From: Oxytricha trifallax
Taxonomy: Eukaryota > Ciliophora > Spirotrichea > Sporadotrichida > Oxytrichidae
Assembly: GCA_000711775.1 (NCBI GenBank)
Contig: ARYC01000607.1
Coordinates: 30,039-94,038 of the forward strand
Direction of reading: 5' to 3'
DNA length: 64,000 nt
The stretch's first letter is position 1, and each line of letters opens with the position of its first letter. Below, one piece after another: positions 1-12,290 of this stretch. A program made the position numbers and the translations under genes. Under the pieces are notes generated by a model. It was not told the DNA's origin. It was given only the letters and a program-made list of their open reading frames with translations, and made no database searches.

Positions 1-457
1 AAGTCAAACCTGTACTAAATTATGCAGTTATAGCAAAGCTCTTACACAAGAGTGCCTCAACTGTAAGGTATCATTGCCTGCTAGCTGTTTAGCATTTTAG
101 TTCTGGTACTTGAAAACATCTAGCAAGGAAATAAAAGTTCTCTCATACCCATATTGACTACCTTTGTGACTCTAAGACTTTAAAGTATTGGGCACACTTT
201 CCTCTTGGCTAACGAGCTGTAATGTTTCATCACAAGTTTCCTGACATGCTTATCTCGCCTTAGACTATAGCCAAAATTTATAGAAGAAATTGTATTACTT
301 TCAAGACTGTCAACAGAGTGAAGAGAGTGATTGATTTTACAGTGACATTTTATAATAATAATTTAAATTATATATGATAAAATGCAGAGGTCTATTGATA
401 ATAAAATCAAGTTCTTGCACGCTGATAGGGCTGTATTTACCTTCAACACCTTTATTA

Positions 458-1504
458 TTGCTAAAATAGAATTGATGCGAGGAAATTTGAAAAATAAAAT
501 ATAAATCTAAATTTGAAAATATATAACTACCACTAATTAGAGCAGCTCTTAGATAAAAATTTGGTTATAAGTACTTACCGTTAAGATTCTGATGATCACT
601 GTTAATGTCTATACTATTTCACTCTGATCCTTCCTCGGATTGGTCACTTGACACAACTTGACAGCGATAATTATCTATTTATAGGGTAATTAACACGAAT
701 TTGACAACTTGACACACTTGACAGGGTATTTTTATGGTCAAATGATTAGTTAAAAGTGATTTGTAATATATTTTAAAATACCGTTTATTATTTAAAATCA
801 TCTGGAGCAGTAATGGCGCAGGAATGTCTAAAGCAGAGAGTACCGAGCGTACCAAAAGTTTCAACAGAGGCTATTATTACTCTTACCAAGAATAGAGACT
901 GCAAAAAATGTTTCATAAACACCGGCGACGATTGTAACTCATTCATTAAGGTTGCTGACTCGAACTGTATCCTATTAGAAGGTAAATCAATCAACTTCTA
1001 CAATGCTAAGTCAGAGGCTCTATATAATGGTTCATTGAGAAATATGAAAGCAACATCAGCTTATCGCAATAACTTTATGATATTCACCTTCTACTCGGTA
1101 AGAACTGGGTTTGGTACGCTCGGTACTCTCTGCTTTAGACATTCCTGCGCCATTACTGCTCCAGATGATTTTAAATAATAAACGGTATTAATATATTACA
1201 AATCACTTTTAACTAATCATTTGACCATAAAAATACCCTGTCAAGTGTGTCAAGTTGTCAAATTCGTGTTAATTACCCTATAAATAGATAATTATCGCTG
1301 TCAAGTTGTGTCAAGTGACCAATCCGAGGAAGGATCAGAGTGAAATAGTATAGACATTAACAGTGATCATCAGAATCTTAACGGTAAGTACTTATAACCA
1401 AATTTTTATCTAAGAGCTGCTCTAATTAGTGGTAGTTATATATTTTCAAATTTAGATTTATATTTTATTTTTCAAATTTCCTCGCATCAATTCTATTTTA
1501 GCAA
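458..1504. mobile_element. F1: foldback element inserted in the TBE-a transposase
   Basis: Two nearly perfect inverted arms of about 400 bp (458-856 and 1110-1504) flank a 253-bp loop. The ends read TTGCTAAAATAG and CTATTTTAGCAA and are flanked by TA (456-457 and 1505-1506). Comparison with the uninterrupted transposase near 22450-22470 shows that coding similarity stops just left of the element and resumes just right of it, so this is an insertion. No transposase is inside, so it is non-autonomous. The ends match F2, F3, F4, D1 and D2 in this window. A standard-code ORF of 121 codons at 813-1178 reads from one arm through the loop into the other, and its two ends are mirror images. Confidence 0.9.
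857..1109 (+). other. F1 loop: coding-like cargo of unknown function
   Basis: The loop is clearly richer in G and C than its surroundings and has no stop on plus in one frame. The translation is rich in Cys, Asp and Asn and includes RDCKKCF, KSINFYN and YSVRTGFG. The frame runs into both arms, with an ATG at 813 in the left arm, so the true ends of any gene are unclear. The order KxCF, INFY, VRT also occurs in the loop of F2 (51924-52149, minus strand). I do not recognise the protein. It could be captured gene sequence or a short protein proper to the element family. Confidence 0.45.
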
Positions 1505-2015
1505 TAATAAGTCACGGTACAAGAAGTATGATAATATAGAAGTATATGACAAAAAAGTGAAGATTCCCACTCACGCAATATTAGCTGTAAGTGAAGATTC
1601 AGGTCAAGAAGCTTATGTTATTCATCCTCGCTCTATTAAGCGAGAGCAGTATATCAAGTTTTTGCATAAGCTCAGAGAGAAGTATAGCAACTAAGAAATC
1701 ATATTGTTTGTTGATAACTTATCAGTTCATAAGTCTAAGGAGTCTAAGAAAGCTTATGAAGAGGTAAAATTAACTCCTGTATACATCGTTCCTTATAGCC
1801 CATAATTTAATGAAATTAAATTTTACTGGAGTTAAATCAAGACTTACTACAAGAATCTACTGATGTATCATCTAATGCATGATTTACCAATCGATACAGT
1901 AGACTTAATAAATAGTAGTTGCAAGAGAGTGAATAAAGATAAGACCACGATATATGCAAGGAAAGGGAGAATGAATTTTTATTAATAAGTTTTAGACTTA
2001 ATTGAATGAAATAGT

Positions 2016-2803
2016 TCACATATTAAATGTGCCCTTAAAATGATTAGGATTATCTTACTTTTCCTCTACTTAAGGCTTGACAGGCCCTAAGTTTGTTTTC
2101 TTACTGCTTTCTTCTTCATCAATATTCATATCTTCTGGATATTATATTCATATAATAAAGTCTATTGCTAACTTAATGAACTGTTTGCTGTTTTCTATCT
2201 CTATGAACCTAAGTATGCTCTTTCATATGATATATACCAGTGCCAGATTTTCCTACAAAGTTAAATGTCAAAGCTTACTTGAAAGATAAGGATACTTAAG
2301 TTCCTCTAGCCAAGCTGAGCTTATTAGAATGTCTTGCTTTTTTCTAGTCTTGAGGATAGATAGAATATCGTTTCTAATGAGCCTCTTAAATTATTTCATT
2401 GAGATACTCCTCTTTTATTGTACCAAGGACTTCAAAGAAGAAGCTTCTTTCTGGTAAATTATTAGAGAGTTGTTTCTTGGTATGAAGGTAAAATACCACT
2501 TTTTAATCTACATTGCTTCTTCATAAAGATTATTAACTGAAATCTCAGGGTATTTGTAAATTTCTATTAGTTTAATCTCTTTATTTTAAAAGCTTTCTTC
2601 TCCTCACAAAGTATTACTTTCAAGAGTGAAATTTTGGTACCTTTCATCGTTTGAAGAAATAATTCAACTGTATAATATGTTAATTGTCATCAAGTTAGCT
2701 TACCATGTAAAGTAATGTATCGATAGAGATCTTTTTTACTTCTAAATCTTGAGATCATTTCTTGAGCCTCAACTCTTTTCATTTCATCATTGAGTGATTC
2801 CAT
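2016..2803 (-). pseudogene. TBE second gene ('22-kDa' gene) remnant with both introns visible
   Basis: Minus strand, ATG at 2801-2803, ending about 2016, converging on the transposase stop as in the intact copy. The reverse complement matches the gene at 22978-23768. Two segments correspond to introns of that gene: 2668-2703 (36 nt, GTAAGC...ATACAG) and 2253-2278 (26 nt, GTAAGC...TTGTAG). The 36-nt segment holds two TGA codons in the exon frame, so in this copy it could not be read as coding, which supports its being an intron. The exons are considerably diverged and I did not verify an open frame throughout, so I treat the gene as decayed. Function of the family is unknown. Confidence 0.75.
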
Positions 2804-3339
2804 AATTGTTCCCCTTCCTATTAATGAATTTCAAATTATATTTTATAGACTTCTGGATCCTACTATTTAAAAACATACTATTAAATATGGGCATCTTATA
2901 GTAGGTCAACCCTGCTAAGATATGTGGAGAAAGTTTCCAAAAGGTGTAACAAACTGCAGAGATGGAGCTCCATTTTTATCAATTAGTTCCATTAAATTAG
3001 TACTAAATTTGTTTAATTTTAATTAATACTGGCAATAAATTCGTTTAAATTTAATTGGTTCCATTTTAATTTTACCAAAACTTAAATAGTACTTAATTTT
3101 AATCAAATGAGGTTTTAATGGAAAGTTCCAATCTAGTTAAAATCCTATTGGTACTGGTACTAACCTGAATTTTTTCAAAATTGATATCAAAATTAATAAT
3201 ATTAAGCATGAAATTAGAAAATTATAGTTAAAAACTAAGTATAAATATGATCTCTAACATTTCAAAATTAACCATTATTGTAGCTATGGAAACTAGGATA
3301 CCAAGTAAGTATAATTTGGGAGGTTATTAAAGCTTTATA

Positions 3340-4745
3340 ATAGAAATTTAAATTTGAATTAAAACATGTAGGCTAACTTAAATATGAAAGTAGTCTCTCT
3401 TGGAACAGGATAATCATAGCTAAACTTTAACAAACCTACCAAGCCTGAAATTATTTAAGTTCTTAGGGAGGTAGAGCTAAGAGCTGTTGAGTTTGAAGTA
3501 GAGAAATTTTAAACCAGAAGGAGTGCGCAAGATAGTAGATTAAACTTGAGGAAGAAAAAAACAGCTACCATTTGAAAAAATAAAAACATTTAATGTCACG
3601 ACTGCTAGAATTTGTTCTCAACTGAATAAAGCTTGAAGAGACATATTAAAAATATATATTTTGGTAAGGCTAAGGTGTATTTCAAGCACGATTAGGTAGA
3701 TGGCATGTATTAGGGTACGACATTAATGAAGTCATATACTCACTAAAGTTAAGATTCACATGGAAAAGCATCACTTCAGTGAGTTTAAGATTTAAGATTT
3801 ATAGACTAAATAATTTATACCATAAAAGAGAAAACAAATACTCTTGAGTCTCAAAGAGCTGAACCGATTTGAAACAATTTATCAACCTGTATGAAATATT
3901 TTTCTAGTATGTTTCTTAGAGAGAGCTATGTATATTCCTGCATTTAATGCAGTTGATCTCAGCAGTGAATTGAAAATTATTTGAATATAAGATTGTCTAA
4001 CAAACTAAAGCTCATAGTGATTATGAGTATGCATATTAGAATTATTGTTTTAGCTATCTAATTATGAATGAGCAGTACCAGAATGAAGTCACTAATAAAT
4101 ATATGGTTCTAAGAAAGGTATAGAGAAGAGATTGCAAGAATTTACTAAAGTTAGATAGTGTTATTTTAGGCTTTGGTTTAATCGCACTTAGACTAAAGAA
4201 ATTTGAAATGACTCATAGAGACTATCTATATCACAACAGATACCCAAATGATTTTAATAATATTCTATAAGATGTGATAAATGGTATCAAAGAGTTGCAT
4301 GAGCTTGGCTATGTCTTTAGAGGTTTGAAGCCTGAAAATTTAATGCTTAACCTTTGCTCTTTAGAAGTAGTTGTCATCGATTTCAATAGAGCATTATGAT
4401 AAGAAAATATAACCTTAGGTAAGGTTTTTGGTACCCCAGGATATTTTCCAACCAGGGATAAGTGGACCGATGGTTTAGTATAGTGGGATGTATGGGGAGT
4501 TGCTACTATTATATTAGAGAGCGATATGGAAAGTATGTCTTTTGGCACAGCATGAAAATAATCAATTAGCTTAGCTTAGAAACATTTAAAGTAGGAAGAT
4601 GAAAGCGAAGAAATTTGAAATTGAGTCGAGATGATAATAGTAAGAGCTCCTCACTATCCTAAGTAATCATTAGATGAAATATTTAAACCACTTAAGACAG
4701 TCAGATTCACGAGGTACAACAAAGACAAGCAAATAAAATTCATTT
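3340..4745 (+). pseudogene. TBE zinc-finger/kinase gene remnant
   Basis: Similarity to the gene at 24334-25782 is patchy through the zinc-finger region (about 3590-3780) and clearer in the kinase region. Near 4300-4400 the kinase catalytic loop reads FRGLKPEN instead of HRDLKPEN, so the catalytic Asp is replaced by Gly; it is followed by VVVIDFNRA in place of VVIIDFNRS. GTPGYFPTRDKW follows at about 4429-4464. Several TGA codons and shifts interrupt the frame upstream. The kinase cannot be catalytic. The upstream control region (2804-3340) is too diverged to show the paired hairpin seen in the newer copies. Confidence 0.75.
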
Positions 4746-4749
4746 GATT

Positions 4750-6763
4750 TAAGTCAACTAATATTCATTAAATTTACATTAAATTCATATAAAAACAGGA
4801 TTTTCTCTTCTAACCCAAATAAGACCCCAACTATACTCTACAAATCAAAGCACTTATAAACCTCATTAATATGCTTTGAGGTTTTGATTGTATTTAGTTA
4901 AATAAAATTATAGATTTCTAATTTTATTTTTAAAAGAATAAGAGTCATCTTAAAAAATCAAAAAAATTCCAATTTTCAATTTAATATAGAGATCAAAGAG
5001 GCAATTTATTGGAATACTGTAAGAAGGATCAGGTGATTTCCTATAACATGAAGAGATTTTTAATTAGAATATAAAGTTATCAGCCAAAAACCAAGACCAC
5101 TTATAAAATGTAGATGTCTCTACTGTTGTAGGAGTTGCTGCTTAAAAAATAATAGTTCACTAAATTTATCCAGAAACAGAATCTTAAATTTTATAATATA
5201 TAAGAATATAATAAATTTTTATACTAAAAAATATTATAACTTACAAAATAAAAGTAAAAATTTTGAACTAAAATAATTTATATTGAATTATTTGTCTACA
5301 AATCCATATCTCAATCAGTAAAAACAAATACTTTAATAGTCTAATAGTTTGATAAGATATTAACGAAAGAAATATAGAATTATTTCTTATCAATAAAACC
5401 AGACATCATCATTGACCAAAACACGTTTCTCTTGGCATATACATAGTTAACAACTTCCAGTAATATAGCTATTATAAACAAGGGATTATACTTAGTAGAT
5501 TTGAAGAACCAGAGGATTTGTAGGGAATGAAAAATTACAAATTTAGTTTGGCAGTTTGTATATAGGGGCTGCAAAAACAAGCTCAAATAAATTTAGATAA
5601 AAAAATGATTAACAATTGTTTCATCATAGTTCATTTAATCTAAAATATTTATAGAAAAATTAAATATTATATAAATATTTAGCTACTTTTTTCATTGATG
5701 TGAGTATTTTACTAAAGTAAGGAGGAATTTGAGAAAGGATAGTTTGAACAATGAATAAATAAATCAAATATATATTATTCAATTAAAATAATCATTATAT
5801 TTAAACTTCATTTCTTCTATTTATAATCAAGATTTATAGAAGATTAAACTAATCAACTAATAACAATAATAATGAAAAAGGAGTCAACATTTATGACTTT
5901 AAAAATTCACGAAATTTGAATAGATAAATCTATCTTACTAATTAGCGAACTTATTTTATCATCATTGGCTAGATCATTTTTGCTAACAAGGTAAGTATGA
6001 TGAACTTCAAATCCAGGAAAAACGCAGTCTTTTTAAAATATATGACCACACAATAAAATCAAAAGCTTTCTCTTCAACTTACAGATTACCTTGATAAATA
6101 ATTATCAAAATCTTTTGAATATTCAAAATGTAGAAATAAACTATAAATTCATATATTCTTTAATAATATTTTAATAATTATTGATACCAAATTTTAAATG
6201 TTCATAAGGGAGTAAAAGTGGGGCAAAAAGTAGAAATTATTTTTACTTTTATCAATTTTATATTTAGACATTTATATTTATTACGTCTTTTAATATTGAA
6301 TTGTTTTTTTTATAAATTTAATGAAAATATGAATAAAGGAATATTCTGATTATTTTAATGTGGGTACATTCTTAATAAACGTTTTTAATAATTAGAATAA
6401 AAATAGTAAACATTAATTTAAACTTCTAAACTAAATAATTAATAATAATTCATGATTCAAGATAAAAATTATAAGTTAAACTAAATATGTGCAAATTAAT
6501 TTCATTTTTAATAAATTTTACTACTCTCTTCACTATTCAGTTTTAATTTAACTAATCTTAACTTTATAAATATAAATATTAATTAAATAAAATAATAAAA
6601 AATAAAAATAATAAAGCAATATAAGTACTTATATGCATGACTAAGTTGTGTTATGTATTTTCATTTTTTAGAATAATCTATTCTAAATATTTACATGCTT
6701 CATGTTACGAATACACATATTTCATTATGATTTATGAATAATATGTATTTCTAAATTTCATTA
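4750..6763. other. AT-rich spacer between TBE-a and X1
   Basis: No element with clear ends was found. One plus-strand frame (about 4900-5850) gives protein-like runs such as YRDQRGNLLEYCKKDQ and IKPDIIIDQNTF, but it contains TGA at 5264, near 5540 and near 5696. That is about what chance predicts for this base composition, so I do not call a gene. The rest is simple A/T-rich sequence. Confidence 0.5.
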
Positions 6764-7122
6764 TTGTAGGAATACATCCGATTTGGGAAAATAAATTAAT
6801 AGTATGGAACTTGTTCGAAAGAGAATATAAAATTAGCCGGACTTTACAATTGGCGGCACTATTTTATCGCATCCCATAAGCGAGATAAATAAATTTTAAT
6901 ATTGGCAACAAATTTAACTAAACAAATCATCCTTTTAAAAATCAATTTATCTCGCTTCAGGGATGTGATAGAGGAGTGTCAAATAGTAAATTCTAGCTAA
7001 TTTTGAATTCTCTATCGAAAAAGTACCATATTGTCTGGTTTCAAGAAAATTAACTGTCAAAAATTATATTATTGCTAAATTTATTATTAATTTATTTTCC
7101 CGAATCGGATGTATTCCTACAA
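6764..7122. mobile_element. X1: short inverted-repeat element (MITE-like), diverged
   Basis: Ends TTGTAGGAATACAT... and ...TGTATTCCTACAA are inverted copies flanked by TA at 6762-6763 and 7123-7124. Inside, two inverted arms carry the family core (GATAGAGAAT..., AGCTGGACTTTA-like, and TATTTTATCGCATCCC) around a short centre. It is a diverged member of the family that includes X2, X4 and X6. No coding capacity. TA duplication and the small size suggest mobilisation by a Tc1/mariner-like transposase supplied from elsewhere. Confidence 0.8.
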
Positions 7123-7124
7123 TA

Positions 7125-9003
7125 ATTATAGTAAATTTTGATAAATGCTTCATATGTTTATACTTTATTACTACTTTTCATATTTTAGCACTTTCTATTA
7201 TTTAATCAACTGGATTCTTCTCAATTAATAATTACATTGTTGATTTTATGTGCTCTAACAATTGTTGAGTTGTCAAACCGATTGTTCTCTGGAAGATATC
7301 GTTCATGCTACATAAGTATTGGGAGCTCTGGAAGATGATTGTTGTGAACACATGTGAATTGAAATAAAAAGACGTGCATAAGCTAGCGAATAAATCGATA
7401 TAAAAATTTTTCCAAAAGCAAAACGGGATGAAAAATAAACTCATAATCTTAATTAGCTATTAATTGAATTAATTAATAATATTTATTTATTATCTTAAAT
7501 TTTATCGTCCACATTTATAAAGATGTATTAAAATTGAAATTCAAAAATATCTCCAAGTAGCTTAGTTGGTGGTCTGCCTATACTTGAAAAAGCTTCAAAC
7601 CTCACACAGGAAAGTGATCCAGTGAATTAGAAACTAACAAGGGAAGGTCTACCAAGCAACTGAATACATTCTATCATTACTAAACTATCTACCTTTACTA
7701 GTCCTATCCTTAACTTTTTGTTGATATTACTTCTTTCATTATTTCTGTGATATTTTGTAATCACTGCTTAGTTCAACTGTGCTTTTTCTTCTAATTTTGC
7801 TTTAACAAAAATACTCTTTATCTCATTAAGCTGTCGTGTTTAGATTTTCTTAGAGTTTTTTAGCATAATTGTTATTAATTTACAAATTATGTTTGAACAT
7901 CCTCATATGCTAAATTTTTACTATTAGTTTTCTTAGGGTTTTCTATTATCGATACCCTATAAAATTATAAGCTGTTTAAACAAAATACCTTTTTTTATGA
8001 TATTAGCTATACAATAATGCAAAAATAAAATTAAGAGGAAAAATGTAAAGTTTCTTTCAAAAAATATCTAACCAGTTATTTAAATGAGTCAATTCTAATA
8101 AGCAGTAAAATATAACTCTCAAATAAAAATTATAGTTTATTTAATTTCAATATAATTCTAACTTCATTAATTTACAAAAGTTAAACTTAAGTCCTAAAAA
8201 TTTCAATTTCTAAAGCAATATAAAATCTCTTTAAATATTTAATGATTTGATTTTTAAAATTGCGGGCAAACAATCTCGATTTTTTAATAATAATATTTCA
8301 AAATAACTCGTTTAACTTATTACATTATCAAAAAGAAACATTTGCAACTCATCTCGATTTATTTAATTTTAGTAGTAAAATCTTTAATTATTAGAATTTA
8401 AATTAAATTTCTAAAAAATATCATATGTAATTTATACTTTTATATCTATGTTTAAATATTTGATTTTAAATTTGATCAGTTTGTTTTAACATATCACTTT
8501 TTAGATCATTTTACTTGTCTTAGATCTTTCTTTCACTAATACTTTTGCTTATAAACGTTGTTATTATTAGAATTCCACCTAAATTAAGATTCTATTAGAC
8601 TCAGATCTTGCAATTTAGCAATCTTATAAAAGTCATATTTAAAAATAAGCTGATCATTTCACGATTTAAAAATAAATAATAAAATTATTAAGAATAGGAA
8701 TTTTTAATTATTTCTTAAAATAAAGTATATTTTTATTCTATTTGATTTAACTAAACATAATTTTAGTATTATAAGAATGATAAATTAACAAGTGAAATGG
8801 ATTGTAAGTTAACTTTTATTATTTTCTGATATAATCCTGAATATCTCCAACAATTAATTCAATTTTGTTTAGTTAATTATTTTGGTGAACTTAAAAGAAA
8901 TGAGATAAAACAAATTAAAAACTATAGTCTAAATGAATGTTTTATTGCTAGCACAAACACTCAAAATAACATTTATCATCAAGCAAGAATGGTTATATCT
9001 TAT
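7125..9003. other. AT-rich spacer, no supported gene
   Basis: A plus-strand frame at about 7275-7500 reads through WELWKMIVVNTCELKQK and similar, but it is only about 75 codons and may be chance. Around 7557-7610 there is a perfect polymerase III A-box-like string (TAGCTTAGTTGG) with a weak B-box-like match, but no tRNA fold. The remainder is A/T-rich with no recognisable feature. Confidence 0.45.
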
Positions 9004-9005
9004 TA

Positions 9006-10096
9006 TTGATAAAATACATAAAAAAAATAGTAAATTTAATGAAATTCAAAGCAGAATATATTTCATTTAATCAAAACTGTTACATATTTTATTTATTTAA
9101 AATATAAATTAACAAACATGGAGTTAAAGTCTTTTTTATGATTAAGAATTTTTTTCTACGCTCTGCAACTTAGATAGTATAAGAATTTTAGGACTGACTG
9201 AGGGAATAAGAAATATTAGAGCTATTGATTTTAAATAAATACTCTCAATGGATAATATTTATATGAAGAGACTAAGATGAACACGAAAACTCAGAGATTA
9301 ACTACTGAGAAAGAGGTGATTATTCTCATTTAAAACTGAAATATTGATTACCCAAATTTAAATGATACAGCATTGTGCAAACTTATCAAGTTGATTTTAG
9401 ACAGAGAATTATACAATAATTAATATCCAGCTCTATTACTGTAATTATCATGAACTGGGATATTGAATAGTTTGAGATCGATTGGTATCAAAAGTTTAAG
9501 GTTTATATAGAAAGGAATATAGAATTAAACCATCATTGATTAATTTTGAGTAAATTATTCTTTTGTATTATGGCTACATAAATGACTCATTAAAACTATC
9601 ATCACCTCAATCTAGATTAAGTATTTACTTCATTTAGAATATAGAGATCGTGAAGTGGTTCCAGAAACTCGAACAAGAAAGTAAATTGCCTAAAATCATG
9701 AACCAGGGGTATATCAAAAATATAAAAAGCTAATTAAATTGCCTCTAGCAAAGCTGATTCTCTAAGTCATGAGAAACATGTATAATTGAATAGAATGCAT
9801 CAAAAGAAGTACGAAGATCACAAATAGGCAATGGTGAAGCAGTGACTGAGACAATGACTGAGAGAAAATGCTTATTTTTTTCATACTAGTATTTTTTAGT
9901 TTGACATAAATATACATAATAATCAAATTTATTTAATTAATTAATATGTCATTTAAATAGTAAATGACTTAATTTTAAAGACCTATAAATGAGATAAAAA
10001 TTTTAAGTAAATCAAATATGTGACTGTATTGATTTAATGAGATATATTCTGCTGTTGAATTTCATGAAATTTACTATTTTTTATGTATTTTATCAA
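9006..10096. mobile_element. F4: foldback-family element with long inverted ends
   Basis: Left end TTGATAAAATACATAAA... (9006-about 9095) is repeated in inverse at about 10008-10096 with roughly 85% identity. TA flanks both ends (9004-9005, 10097-10098). The terminal dodecamer matches F1-F3. The roughly 900-bp interior is less AT-rich than the surroundings and gives plus-strand protein-like stretches in more than one frame (for example MNWDIEQFEIDWYQKF near 9450-9500 and NIEIVKWFQKLEQESK near 9640-9690), separated by TGAs and shifts, so any cargo gene is decayed. The right-hand TA is shared with X2, which abuts directly. Confidence 0.75.
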
Positions 10097-10098
10097 TA

Positions 10099-10513
10099 TT
10101 GTAGAAATACATTTGAATTTGGAAAATTAATTATAATTAAATTAATAATAAATCAAAATCGTGGCAGTTAAAGTTGGCCAATTTAAACGATCTAGGGCTC
10201 ATTCGATAGAGAATTCAAAATTAGCTGGACTTTATTATTGGCGGTACTATTTTATCGCATCCCTGGAGCGAGATAACTTCACTTTAATGTGAGGGTATAA
10301 TTTAATGAATTTAGATAAGTTTAATTAAAGTGAAGTTATCTCGCTCCAGGGATGCGATAAAATAGTACCGCCAATAATAAAGTCCAGCTAATTTTGAATT
10401 CTCTATCGAATGAGCCCTAGATCGTTTAAATTGGCCAACTTTAACTGCCACGATTTTGATTTATTATTAATTTAATTATAATTAATTTTCCAAATTCAAA
10501 TGTATTTCTACAA
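10099..10513. mobile_element. X2: nearly perfect palindromic MITE
   Basis: About 415 bp, ends TTGTAGAAATAC... and ...GTATTTCTACAA, TA on both sides. The two arms (about 190 bp each) are almost exact inverse copies around a centre near 10300, including GCTGGACTTTATTATTGGCG and TCTCGCTCCAGGGATGCGAT. It can fold into one long hairpin. Almost the same sequence occurs at 47366-47780 (X4), which indicates recent spread. It sits exactly in the TA that flanks the right end of F4. No coding capacity. Confidence 0.9.
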
Positions 10514-10515
10514 TA

Positions 10516-12288
10516 TTATCTTAATTAAAATCACACAATATTATGAAAATTATAAAATCAAGTAAGTTCAAAACCCTTCAATTAAAATTCATTTAACAAA
10601 AGCAAATATAAAAACTATAATTTAAACATAATAAATTTTGAAAAAAAATCAATCTTTTTCTCTAATTCTTGAGCAAAATTTAAGCATTGTTGAATCGCTT
10701 TAAAGAATAAATTTAATATAAGTTTTAATGAATAAATCTGCAAGTTCAAGTGTCATTTCAGATGATAAAATGATGAATTAGAGAAGTATCTTGCTAGTAT
10801 GATACTAGAATCATTTAATCACAACTCAAATTCAATTAGACAATTCGTCTATTTCAAAAATATTTAATAATTGAATAAAAGGTATGCTATCAATTCGTAT
10901 TGAAAAAATTTTCAACTAATAAATTAATAAGTGACTAACAATAACACTTGCCAAGAATGAAATAATATCTTAGTAAAAAATTGATTCCTTCTAGGAAACT
11001 ATTCTAAAAAACAATAAAATTAAGAATATATTCTTATTTACATGCAAGTTAATAAATAGAATGAAACAACTTTACTATTATTTAATTATTTATGGAAATT
11101 AATACTGGGGCTTAAGCCAATTATATAGTGTAAATTAGATATATAACTCATCCATTTTTCAAATTCGATACCTTCAGTAAACTCTATAACAAGGTTTGTT
11201 GATTTTACTTTATTGAGCAGGCAAGTTTCAGCATCTATAAATGATAATACTTTACCACAATTGTTATTTAGGAGGAAAATTTTATAAATTAACTCTACGT
11301 TCATTAAATTTTAAATAATAGTACTGCTAGAGATATGATTGATTTTGACCCCATCATTTTATTTTCTGTAATAAATGAAATAATAGATAATAATAGACAC
11401 CATCTATGTTCAAAAATAAGCAACTCAAATTAGCAATAATTAAGAAAAGGAAAATCAATATAGAGATATCCACAGCAGAGAAACTATTTTATTTTTAAAG
11501 CAAAATAAGTCGGTTTTCAAGAATAACGCATACATAAATAAATCATTAATTAATCAACAGAAGCAAATTCATAATCTAATTTTAATTATTTAGAATATGT
11601 AAAAAATTATTTATGAAATTTTTTAAGGTGTCTTGTTTTTTCAATCAAAAGCATTTGTAACAAGATAGATTTTCTTTAACATACTATCAGAGTTTTACTT
11701 GATTGATGAGAAATGATCAAATAATATCTAAGATAAAGATTTCAATGTCAAAGTTTGAAGACAAACTTGAGAGTGATCATCATTCTTTTATATATTAATT
11801 ATATATAATAAAGAGGTATTTCAAGAAAAATATAATAAATTTCAAATATCCAGGCAAGTCAAAATCTTTAAAAAAAGTAAGTGATGCATCCATCAAATAT
11901 ATAAATATTAAAATGTTTTAACTTTACTTAAAATGTCACCTTTTTTAATTATAAATAAAATATACATTCTCTTTTTTCATAGTACATAAAAGCTAAAGTT
12001 GCTATTTAAAAACTAAAGAATTATGAATATTTGCAATAAATTTTTTTTAATATATTAAAACATATTAATTCTAAGCATAAACTTAGTTCTATCTAAAATC
12101 AGCCATTATTTAATTTATTTCAAACAATATTTTATTTAACTTATGTAAAGCATATCTTGTGGATAATCTACTGTTTTATATTACTTCGTGAATAAAATAA
12201 AACAAACATTTAAAGAGTGTTATAGTTCTTTTTGTAATTAACGAAAGTTTTAATGTAAAAAATGAAACCTAAACATTAAAAATGTGCT
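10516..12288. other. AT-rich spacer, nothing recognised
   Basis: Read on both strands in the ciliate code. Only short chance-like open frames are present, including one near 11086-11304 on minus. No inverted-repeat element, telomeric repeat or compositional shift was noticed. Confidence 0.5.
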
Positions 12289-12290
12289 TA

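Larger units (their letters stand above)
1..2009 (+). pseudogene. TBE transposase remnant (DDE, Tc1/mariner-like), interrupted
   Basis: With TAA/TAG read as Gln, 1-451 and 1511-2009 match the transposase at 21922-22971 along its length from about residue 28. The first catalytic Asp is retained (HADRAVF, positions 429-449; HADEAVF in the intact copy) and the second lies in FVDNLSVHK (near 1707-1733). The third acidic residue is lost: the NGIELYW motif of the intact copy is NEIKFYW here (near 1810-1830), replacing Glu by Lys. The gene is also broken by the 1-kb F1 insertion between the first two catalytic motifs. The frame ends at a TGA at 2007-2009, equivalent to the stop of the intact gene. 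It cannot encode an active transposase. Confidence 0.85.
1..4745 (+). mobile_element. TBE-a: old, decayed TBE transposon, left end outside the window
   Basis: Three gene remnants lie in the order seen in the intact copy at 21784-25943: transposase on plus, second TBE gene on minus, zinc-finger/kinase on plus. The sequence begins inside the transposase gene, at a point matching about position 22003 of the intact copy, so the left terminus is missing. No telomeric CAAAACCCC end can be found on the right; similarity fades near 4745, and 4830-4915 holds only a short imperfect palindrome, so the right end has been lost or scrambled. The element is split by foldback element F1 at 458-1504. Identity is certain from protein similarity; the right boundary is approximate. 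Confidence 0.85.

Noticed and set aside
813-1178. 121-codon standard-code ORF taken as a complete gene
   Set aside because: Both ends lie in the inverse arms of F1 and mirror each other, so the whole ORF is not one natural gene; only the loop part is kept as cargo.
2077-2289. Standard-code plus-strand ORF
   Set aside because: It is the complement of the minus-strand second TBE gene remnant. The same applies to the short minus-strand frame at 22369-22629, which lies over the transposase.
4900-5850. Single-frame pseudogene downstream of TBE-a
   Set aside because: TGA occurs about as often as chance predicts for this base composition, so protein-like runs are not evidence enough.
7557-7610. 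tRNA or tRNA-derived SINE
   Set aside because: A perfect A-box-like string is present, but the D-stem does not pair, the B box is poor and no acceptor stem forms.
9150-9880. Intact gene inside F4
   Set aside because: Protein-like pieces are in different frames with TGAs between them and no consistent intron explains this.
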